This document shows positions 56,525-64,000 of a stretch of 64,000 nt of DNA, piece after piece (position 1 is the stretch's first letter; the number at the start of each line of letters is the position of its first letter). The DNA comes from Lasiosphaeris hirsuta (lineage: Eukaryota; Ascomycota; Sordariomycetes; Sordariales; Lasiosphaeriaceae). The notes beneath the pieces were generated by a model. The model made no database searches. It had not been told where the DNA came from and saw only the letters and a list, made by a program, of their open reading frames with translations. The translations under genes and the position numbers were made by a program. The stretch lies in contig JAUKUA010000001.1 of the NCBI GenBank assembly GCA_030549175.1, forward strand, positions 4,092,001 through 4,156,000, read 5' to 3'.

Positions 56525-57860
56525 ATGGCGAGCCTCCTCTCGTACGTGCCGCTGGTCAACCGACTTGTGGCCCCAAAGGAAGCCACGAAGCGGATTCATA
56601 TCGCTCCTGTCGAGGTCCACAGCATCGAGACGGCCGCCGAGAAGCGGCCACGGACCCTCAAGCACCTCATCCGGGCGAATCATGTGAACCACTCCATCAT
56701 ATACCACAACCTCCAGTTCGACAATCATCTACCGCACATCCTATGCTCGGCGTATTGGTTCGGCGCCCAGTCGCATCAGCTATATCACATATACGACATA
56801 GAGTCCAAGACGTTGGAGCCGTGGAAGGATTCGCCTTCAGAGCTCACCCAGGATGACTGGAGGGACTTTCTGGGCGACAAGGAGTACCAGCGAGCCTTTG
56901 TCGATTTCTTCGAAGATGCCTTGGCTATAAAGTATTCCTACGACTGGAGGAAGGTGATCGAGGAGTATCTTCTGGGCGGCAAAGAGCCTGTGGTGAATGG
57001 TCTTATTGGCGGCCGTAGGTGCAATGCCTCACAGATCCGCGCCTTCATCCTTGCTGACAGATGGCACAGTTGGCCATCCTCTCATCCATCTTGGCTATGC
57101 ATATGAGTTTGACAATCGGGAGATCGCCATGGAAGCCATGGGTCTGGCGGCAACGCAGTATAACTTCCTACACAAGTACCTCGATGATTCGTCGTACACC
57201 AAGAAGTCGGCATTTTCTTCGACATCTCCGGAAAAGCTTCTAGAGAAGCTCGCCAGCGACGATCGCTTCGATGGTATCTTCAAGGAGCCTGGCTTTGACA
57301 ATATTGAGCCACTGTTTCAGAATCACGAATCTCTCGTGATGGAGTACTGGAACGCCTGGGAGCTCGCCGACCCGGTGAAGCAATTCCAAGAGTCGCAAGA
57401 AGCCGCTGTTTCGCTGTTGGTTGCTACCGTGGCACCGGGCACCCATGCATACAACTTTTTTATTTGCCATGTCCTCACCACTAGCCATGCCGTTCGGATA
57501 TTGCTTCCCTTTCTGCCCGCCAAGTTCCACATGAGTCTGGTGAGGCAATGGTGGCTGCTGGCGTTGACAATCTACATCGCCGAGCTGCGCCCAAAAATTG
57601 ACCTTGACTATGTCCCGCGAGATCTCAAGGGGAAGGGGTGGAAATATGTTGATCACCAAGTGCTGAACACAGATTGGTCAACAGATGCTCATTTTGTTAA
57701 AGGTAAGATTGCTAACTCCTGTCTCAAGTTTGATTGACTGACGCATATCTTAGCTGTTCGGGCAATAAAGGAGGCCTCACGGACTTGGGGAGACGTCCAT
57801 GATAAATATCTCGGTGCGGCGGTACGGTTCGTAGATGATTTTAAAGGGTGGGTTCATTGA
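56525..57860 (+). CDS. questin oxidase-like protein (AflY/DUF4243 family)
   Basis: Protein of 412 aa in three exons (56525-57014, 57061-57702 and 57754-57860; introns of 46 and 51 bp). It resembles the family of questin oxidases and AflY-type proteins, which carry out Baeyer-Villiger-like ring cleavages in polyketide pathways, though most fungal members have no assigned reaction. Visible: NHSIIYHNLQFDNHLPHILC, AYWFGAQSHQLYHIYDIES, the joined GGHGTVGHPLIHLGYAYE across intron 1, EIAMEAMGLAATQYNFLHKY, PGTHAYNFFICHVLTTSHAV and the C-terminal LDYVPRDLKGKGWKYV. Conserved His residues (GHPLIHLGYA, CHVLTTSHA) may bind a cofactor. No polyketide synthase or other cluster gene is nearby, so a secondary-metabolite role is not supported here. 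Confidence 0.87.
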
Positions 57861-58362
57861 AGTATGGGAGATGCCCGACGTTGATAGTAGGATGTGCAAT
57901 CTCTTGTTTGATAGGCGTCATGAGCTGGCAGGAGAAACAAAATGTGGTTCTATCTAGTCTCGTATAAACAAAATTGTATAAATTGCTGTCTTGTCAACTG
58001 CTAGCAGAAGGCAGCATTGAGGGGGCAGACAATGATTGAAATATCAATAAAAGACTGGAAGGGTTAGGGTTCAACAGTGGCACTTGGGCACTTGTGCACT
58101 GGCCCCTGAATGTGCCAAAGGACTGGGTCGGGCTGTTTACCGGGATACAAGGCTGACCCTGCTCACCACCGAGTTCAGCTCGCCCTATGCTGCCTGCCCT
58201 GACCCGCTTTCCTTCCCTGACGATGACACTCTCGGCGACAGCCTTTCTTCAGCCTTTTCTTGAACCTCACGCTTAAAAATTGATTGAACACCTTTTCAAC
58301 CAATTCCGCAACTTGCCATGTGAACAAATGCGACCTTGCTCACATCTACAGCATCATTCGCC
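57861..58362. promoter_or_regulatory. RAD17 upstream region
   Basis: The 502 bp before RAD17 contain a telobox-like GGGTTAGGGTT at 58061-58071. An ATG at 58328, out of frame with RAD17, could act as an overlapping upstream ORF. Confidence 0.5.
58061..58071. promoter_or_regulatory. telobox-like motif (GGGTTAGGGTT)
   Basis: Telomere-type TTAGGG units lie about 290 bp before the RAD17 start codon, in the opposite orientation to the motif before TRS23. A regulatory role is inferred. Confidence 0.45.
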
Positions 58363-61242
58363 ATGGCGCCGCCAGCCAAGCGACGCAAACATGCTGTCCT
58401 CGATGACTCGGATAGGGACGACAACGACATCGACCAGCAAAAGAACAACACCCTGAAGCGCTTCCTCTTTTCATCGCCTGACCCGAAGCCGCCCCCCATC
58501 GCCTTCAACAGCAGCATAAGCATCGACTCGCCCGAACCTCCCAGCCCCGTCCGGAAGCGTACCACGCGAGCCACCGCGGCCGCGGCTGTCGCAAAGCCTC
58601 CGCAGCCCCCTCAATTTGCGCCTCCGTCCAAGGTAATCCGAAGGGCTCCGACAAAGAGCCCATCGACGAGTCCCTACAAGCGCCCAGCGGCGACGAGAGG
58701 AGGCGGACAAAAGAAAAACAAGGACGAGGAGAAGGGGCGCACGGCGGACCTGCTCACCTTGTTTACGAAGCAGGCGCAACGGAGCAAGGCCGCAGCAACC
58801 ACCGCAGCAACGGGGTCCAATGGCAATACTAGCAAGGAGTCTGCTTTCGACGACATTATCAGCGACCCAATATCTGAGGATGATGAAGTTGTGCTGCACA
58901 AGACGGCCGCGGCCTCCAGCATTGTCGGGAAGGCGGCACATAAGCGATTCAAAGAGAGTTCCCAGGCTGAGGTGAAAGCGGGAATGGGATCAGCACCACT
59001 GAGTTTGACAGGAGGGCAGAGATTTCTGAAGCAACAGCGGCCGCCAGGCTTGGGGGCCGTCCCCACAGCCGTTGTGGATGATGATTCGCGGCCGTGGTCA
59101 GAGCGGTTTGCGCCCGTCAACCTCGACGAGTTGGCAGTACATAAGAAAAAGGTGGCGGATGTGAGAAAGTGGCTGGATGACGTTATTACGGGCAGGATGA
59201 GGCAGAGACTGCTGGTGCTCAAGGGCGCTGCTGGCTCCGGGAAGACTACAACCGTGCAGCTTTTGGCAAAAGACATGCGATGTGAAGTGCTGGAGTGGAG
59301 GAATCCGAACAACTCATTTGGCGCGGTGCAGGGATACCAGTCGGCAGCTGCCCAGTTTGAGGAGTTCTTGGGTCGGGGTGGCAAATTTGGTCAGCTCGAT
59401 ATCGAAGACGACTCTCCGCCGCCGGCGGCATCTTACAATGGGTCGGCACCGCAAGTTCCGGGTGGAAGACGGATTATTCTAATCGAGGAGTTTCCTAACA
59501 CTTTCATGCGCTCATCAGCCTCCCTGACGTCCTTCAGGAGTGCGGTATTGCAATTTTTAGCGGTGAACACGCCAGCACTCTCTAGCTTTGGGCCAAGTTC
59601 ACGCTCGGAGCCCATCACACCAATTGTTATGATACTATCTGAGACCCTCCTTACCACAACGTCTGCATCTGCAGACAGCTTTACGGCACATCGCTTACTC
59701 GGCCCCGAGATCCTCCGGCACTCAGGCACGGGCGTAATCGAGTTCAACGCCATCGCACCATCGCTTCTCGCAAAGGCACTAGATATAATTGTGCAGAAGG
59801 AGGCCCGGAAGTCTGGGCGTCGCCGGACCCCTGGACCGCTCGTTCTCAAGCGACTAGGCGAGATTGGTGACATTCGAAACGCCATCTCGTCGCTAGAGTT
59901 CCTCTGCGTCAAAGGCGACGATGCAGACTGGGGCTCCAGAGTCGCATTCACAAAGTCTAAGAGAGGGTCGAAAGATGTGCAGGCTCTGACCAGGGGCGAG
60001 TCGGACAGTCTGGAGCTGGTTTCACAGCGGGAAGCCACTCTCGGAATTTTCCACGCCGTCGGCAAAGTTGTCTACAACAAGCGGGGGGAGCGACCGTTCC
60101 CAAATGGGTCTCTTGAGGCGGCAGCAGAAACGTTGCCCGACTACATAGGTCATCTATCGCGACCCAAGCGCTCCGAGGTTTCGGTAGACACCCTGATCGA
60201 CGAGACAGGTACCGACACGCACACGTTCATCTCGGCGCTGCACGAGAACTTTGCGCTGTCATGCGAGCAAACAAGCCCATACGACCCTAACTCGTCGCTC
60301 GACTACCTCAACGGCTGTCTCGAGTATCTCTCTGAAAGCGACCTCCTCTGCCCATCATGGGACATCTTCTTCGGGAGCGGCAAGAATGGATCCTCAGGCA
60401 ACGGGTATACTAGCAAGGACTCGGGCAGTCACGTTTTACGGCAAGATGAGATGGCATTCCAGGTCGCCGTGCGTGGCCTGCTCTTCTCACTCCCGTCGCC
60501 CGTGAAACGGCAGACGCATCCGACTGGTCGTGGCGGGGACGCATTCAAAATGTTTTACCCGGCCTACCTCAAGTTGTGGCGGGCCAAGGAAGAACTCGAG
60601 GGCTGCATTGACCTTTGGGCGACCAAGATGCTCAAGGGGGAGGATGGAGGACCCGGCCCCCCGCCGCAGCAACAAGGATTTACAAATGGATCGACAATTT
60701 TCCGAAAGCCGAGCGGCGGGGGAGGCGTGGAAGCATGGGGAGCTGCGAATGGGCAGAGAGCGGCATTCAATCGATCATTCAAGCCGGGCACGCAGCAAAA
60801 TGCTGGTGTTCGCGACGCGGCTTCCACATCCATAGCCCCGCTCCTCACGCTGGGAAGCGCAGGGAGACAGGAGATGCTATTGGAGCGACTGCCGTACATG
60901 GCGCACATTGCGCGACGTCGGCGGTGCACTTTCGGATCGATGCGGATTCGGGATCTCGACCGGATCGTGTCTTTCCAGGGCATCCGGACCATTGGGGATA
61001 CAGATGACGAAGGGGATGATGATGAGGACGGGGGCCGTATCTTAGCGGGAGAGGGAGATTCGTGGGCGACCGATAAGCCGACCGAGGAGGGCAGCCCACG
61101 GAAGAAGAAGCGTCAGGCCGGGCTAGGGTCAATATTGAGTAAGGGTAGGACGAAGGGGGAGCAGGGAGATGAGGGGCTAGAGATGGCCGGGCTGCCGCTG
61201 CAGAGCCTAGTATTGAGCGATGATGACATCGAGGACGATTAG
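58363..61242 (+). CDS. RAD17: checkpoint clamp loader Rad17 (yeast Rad24)
   Basis: Single-exon protein of 959 aa. Rad17 replaces the large RFC subunit in the complex that loads the 9-1-1 clamp at DNA damage and activates Mec1/ATR signalling. The N-terminus is basic and disordered (MAPPAKRRKHAVLDDSDRDD). Then comes RPWSERFAPVNLDELAVHKK, the usual entry to the AAA+ module, with Walker A GAAGSGKTTT at 288-297 and the Walker B-like IILIEEFPN at 371-379. The sequence following Walker A (EVLEWRNPNN) is typical. Later conserved pieces include LGEIGDIRNAISSLEFLC and FHAVGKVVYNKR. The tail is acidic and Lys-rich (DTDDEGDDDEDGG). The start is the ATG at 58363, since upstream in-frame codons lack an ATG. 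Confidence 0.95.
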   Translation: MAPPAKRRKHAVLDDSDRDDNDIDQQKNNTLKRFLFSSPDPKPPPIAFNSSISIDSPEPPSPVRKRTTRATAAAAVAKPPQPPQFAPPSKVIRRAPTKSPSTSPYKRPAATRGGGQKKNKDEEKGRTADLLTLFTKQAQRSKAAATTAATGSNGNTSKESAFDDIISDPISEDDEVVLHKTAAASSIVGKAAHKRFKESSQAEVKAGMGSAPLSLTGGQRFLKQQRPPGLGAVPTAVVDDDSRPWSERFAPVNLDELAVHKKKVADVRKWLDDVITGRMRQRLLVLKGAAGSGKTTTVQLLAKDMRCEVLEWRNPNNSFGAVQGYQSAAAQFEEFLGRGGKFGQLDIEDDSPPPAASYNGSAPQVPGGRRIILIEEFPNTFMRSSASLTSFRSAVLQFLAVNTPALSSFGPSSRSEPITPIVMILSETLLTTTSASADSFTAHRLLGPEILRHSGTGVIEFNAIAPSLLAKALDIIVQKEARKSGRRRTPGPLVLKRLGEIGDIRNAISSLEFLCVKGDDADWGSRVAFTKSKRGSKDVQALTRGESDSLELVSQREATLGIFHAVGKVVYNKRGERPFPNGSLEAAAETLPDYIGHLSRPKRSEVSVDTLIDETGTDTHTFISALHENFALSCEQTSPYDPNSSLDYLNGCLEYLSESDLLCPSWDIFFGSGKNGSSGNGYTSKDSGSHVLRQDEMAFQVAVRGLLFSLPSPVKRQTHPTGRGGDAFKMFYPAYLKLWRAKEELEGCIDLWATKMLKGEDGGPGPPPQQQGFTNGSTIFRKPSGGGGVEAWGAANGQRAAFNRSFKPGTQQNAGVRDAASTSIAPLLTLGSAGRQEMLLERLPYMAHIARRRRCTFGSMRIRDLDRIVSFQGIRTIGDTDDEGDDDEDGGRILAGEGDSWATDKPTEEGSPRKKKRQAGLGSILSKGRTKGEQGDEGLEMAGLPLQSLVLSDDDIEDD

Positions 61243-62945
61243 GGGGTGGTTATACGGGACAGGGAAAATGGAGATCGGGGGGCGGGTTGGTACTCAATGC
61301 CTTTACTGGAGGCATCTTACTGGATGGGAAAAAGAGAGAATGCTACTTTCACCTAGGGTACTAGATGATATCTGGGGCCGGTTTGTTTTCACGGGGCGTC
61401 GCGACTGGTCGTCATACACACCTGCTTTGGCAGACAGGGAAATAAGACAAGAAGGGAGAGCGAAAAAAAAAAACATAAAATATCTTCTCCATTATTCAGA
61501 CTTGATATTCGCTGGCACCGAGTGTCGAAATTATGATGATGATGCCTGGCAATGAAGATAAGCGTGAGGTGATGACTATAACAGTGGTGTTTCGACAGAG
61601 GAGCTTGAAAATTATTCAAATGTGTATTGTACCGCAACCGCAATAATTATCAACATTGAGAACTTGTTTCTAGCGTTTTAGTGCTGGGCATTGGGTGGTG
61701 GTGGACAAAATGGTGTGTAAAGTGATAAGGAATAATGATAAGAGGAGGTCAATGCAGGGAAATTCCGGGTGGAAAATAGAGGTAAGTCTATAGGCAGAAA
61801 TTCTTCTCGGGTACTGTCGGAGTAGGCCCGCTCAGACCGAACTCATTTCCTGCCTTTTACCGGATGTGACCGTGGGTTGGCCTATAATACTCCATTCACC
61901 AATCTTTGGAAACCCCTCTCTGGGACACCCAGATTCGATTCTTCTTTTTGTCGATTTTTAATTTGGCACTGCTTGCTTTTGTGCACTGTAGCAAGACTCC
62001 ACCACATTTCCAATTTAGTCGCAAGACTTTCAATACTTCATATGATACCAACCTCATTGCGTGGGTTCTTGAGAGTCTTTCTAATTAATGCCTTTCAATT
62101 CTCCGGGGGTTCTTATCTTAGACCACGTAGGGCGGAAACATGGGATATTCCAAGCTCTTAGATACTTTCTTCACCCATATATCTCCCACTCCGAGGCTAG
62201 TCGAAATATCTACTCTTGAAGGCATATCGTTGTGGTCAAAAACGTGTTCAAATTGAAGACACGCCAAAGACTTGGTGTGGCACGGAAGCTGCACAACCCC
62301 CACACCCCGGACCGCCAGTTGTGGGGTACCGATGCTTTTATGCAACACGGCCCGGACTCAATTATGGTTTCCAATTCATTTCATTTCTCGAACGAGTCAA
62401 TCCTTACCATCCAAGTGCGGCGGCGACAACTAGGTCGAAGTCCAAGATGGAATTTGAACCACATAACCACCGCTAGCTCGTGATCCAGCGGTAATCCGGT
62501 TACCCCCTGGTCGTCCATGGCACCCTTATCAAAAGGAGCAGCATCGCGGCAGCTTCCGTGCGGGGTCGGGAGCGAGCATCCGCCGAGCTCTCAACCTCGG
62601 CTCAAAACCATCAGCGCAGCCCGAGTCTCATTCTCGATTCTCGATTGAGCAACCCTCGTCCACCCTCGACTTACGACCATGTGTAACGTGAAACCGAACC
62701 TAAACCCAGCGATGTGCTACTCAACGAGCAACTGACAGAGCACGAGTTGTTGTCATCTGGCGCCAAGCCATCTTATTTCATTGGTCCAGATCGATTGGAC
62801 TAGCGGTGGCGGGCATCCCAACCACCAGCTTCGCTGGCGACAAAACGTCGACCCCCTCTTGTCTTGTTGTTTCCCCGATCGTGGCCATCGCGGGCACCTC
62901 CACCGCCCCTCTTCTCCAACCCGATCGACGCCCACACCCCATATC
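61243..62945. other. intergenic stretch
   Basis: The 1.7 kb hold the RAD17 3' region, with an A-run at 61465-61474, and the upstream region of the last gene. Short frames only; no tRNA-like cloverleaf was recognised. Confidence 0.5.
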
Positions 62946-64000
62946 ATGGCTGGGCAAGTCCGGCACCCCATTGACACAAGGGCGCTGGAGGCGTGGATTT
63001 CGAGGCATATCCCGGAGATCGAGCTGCCACTGGACATCAAGCAGGTATTAGAACAAACTCCTCCCAGCCCATGTCCGCAAAGGAGAAAATAGTTATCAAA
63101 GCTGACCGGCCGGGCCCCCAGTTCGGCTTCGGCCAGTCCAATCCAACGTACCAGCTCACCTCGCCTGATGGCCAGCGCTATGTGCTGCGCAAGAAGCCCC
63201 CCGGACAGCTTGTGTCAAAGACAGCGCACAAAGTCGAGCGCGAGTACCGCATCATCACAGCCCTAGCTAATACCGATGTGCCTGTCCCGAGGACGTATGG
63301 CCTCTGCGAAGACCCGAATGTCATCGGCACGCCCTTCTACATCATGTCCTTCCTCGACGGTCGCATCTTTGAGGATCCCGTCATCCCGAACGTACTACCC
63401 GACGAGCGCCGCGCTATCTGGGCTGATGCCGTGCGTGTGCTAGCCAAGCTTCACCGTGTTGACCCACGCGCTGTCGGACTGGAGAACTTCGGCAGGCCCA
63501 CCAGATTCTACTCTCGGCAGGTGGCCACATGGCGCACCATCTGTGATGCTCAAGCCGCCATTACCGATGTCGAGACTCGCGAGCCCGTGGGCCCCCTACC
63601 ACGCTTTGAGCAGATGATAGACTTCTTTGGCGATGAGAGCCAGCAGCCCGCCGACCGGGGCACTCTAGTCCACGGAGACTTCAAAATCGACAACCTCGTC
63701 TTCCACAAGTCGGAGCCGCGAGTTATCGGCATCTTGGAGTCAGTCCCCTTCTCCTCTTACTCCCTCGCTCGTATAACTAACATCTCACAAGCTGGGAAAT
63801 GTCCACCATCGGCCACCCCCTCTCCGACATCTCCAACCTCCTCACCCCCTATTTTACCGCCCGTCTCGACCCCTCCAAGTCCATCAACGTACACCCAGGC
63901 TTCCTTCCCCGCGCCACTCGCGGCTTGCCCACCCCCGAGGAGATTACGACCCTCTACTACTCGGTCGCTAATCAACATGCTCGCGCTCGCTCCTCCTCAT
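62946..64000 (+). CDS. APH-family kinase-like protein (ACAD10/11 N-terminal type), partial
   Basis: Three exons are visible: 62946-63044, 63122-63738 and 63792 to the window end, where the frame is still open. The fold is the aminoglycoside phosphotransferase / choline-kinase type found at the N-terminus of ACAD10/11 and as free-standing fungal proteins that act on hydroxyacyl or small-molecule substrates. Visible: FGFGQSNPTYQLTSPDG, YVLRKKPPGQLVSKTAHKVE with the ATP-binding Lys, VPVPRTYGLCED, PFYIMSFLDGRIF, the catalytic loop LVHGDFKIDNLVFHK near residue 218, and after the second intron DWEMSTIGHPLSDISNLLTP, which supplies the metal-binding Asp. The second donor is GTCAGT, less common, but its ACTAAC branch and the conserved DWE reading support it. 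Whether an acyl-CoA dehydrogenase domain follows lies outside the window. Confidence 0.87.

Noticed and set aside
45974..57860. Secondary-metabolite or sulfur-metabolism cluster
   Set aside because: A questin-oxidase-like protein and two PLP enzymes occur here, but unrelated housekeeping genes lie between them and there is no synthase, transporter or pathway regulator.
58674..59384. Minus-strand frame of 236 codons opposite RAD17
   Set aside because: It lies opposite the AAA+ module, is Ser/Pro/Cys-rich and shows no motif.
62461..62530. Possible tRNA-like sequence
   Set aside because: Some GGTAATCC/GGTTACC complementarity is present but no full cloverleaf, T-loop GTTCGA or anticodon arm could be laid out.

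Overview
The window is nuclear DNA of a filamentous ascomycete (Pezizomycotina, most likely a Sordariomycete). Genes are moderately dense and lie on both strands. They are interrupted by short spliceosomal introns of about 46 to 260 bp with GT..AG ends and CTAAC/CTGAC-like branch sites. Coding regions are GC-rich at third codon positions, and almost every gene is a recognisable fungal orthologue. There are no operons, no CRISPR array and no convincing rRNA or tRNA gene.

Region 1 (0-28.5 kb) is a housekeeping block. It holds the endocytic adaptor SLA1 (-), AMP deaminase AMD1 (-), a Yea4-type UDP-sugar transporter (-), TRAPP subunit TRS23 (+), proteasome ubiquitin receptor RPN10 (-), a borealin-type chromosomal passenger protein (+), ribosome recycling factor TMA22 (-), a large SAM-methyltransferase-domain protein (+) and a very large zinc-finger protein (-). 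The zinc-finger protein looks like two adjacent genes unless one intron with a perfect TACTAAC branch site is recognised.

Region 2 (28.5-37.5 kb) is a gene-poor accessory stretch. It holds a possible orphan membrane protein, a diverged tandem duplication of roughly 0.6-0.9 kb that carries a TATA box and a 60-residue Cys-rich ORF, and a 21-base G run.

Region 3 (37.5-45 kb) starts with endopolyphosphatase PPN1, which carries acidic and Lys-repeat tracts. It continues with an intact Tc1/mariner-type transposon, a membrane-anchored polysaccharide deacetylase lacking one metal-binding His, and a decayed ankyrin-like gene.

Region 4 (46-64 kb) is mostly metabolic: a cystathionine gamma-synthase-like PLP enzyme, a newly assembled four-exon conserved fungal protein of 266 aa, prolyl dihydroxylase OFD1/TPA1, a class V aminotransferase, ribulose-phosphate 3-epimerase RPE1, a questin-oxidase-like protein, checkpoint clamp loader RAD17, and the start of an APH-type kinase-like protein cut by the window end.

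The genes do not form an obvious pathway or secondary-metabolite cluster. The most interesting leads are the hidden zinc-finger fusion with in-frame, stop-free introns (one of them splits the zinc cluster), the polyP enzyme with Lys-rich and acidic tracts, the tandem Cys-rich small-ORF duplication and the uncharacterised 266-aa protein. All exon boundaries were placed by eye from splice motifs and reading frame and have no transcript support.
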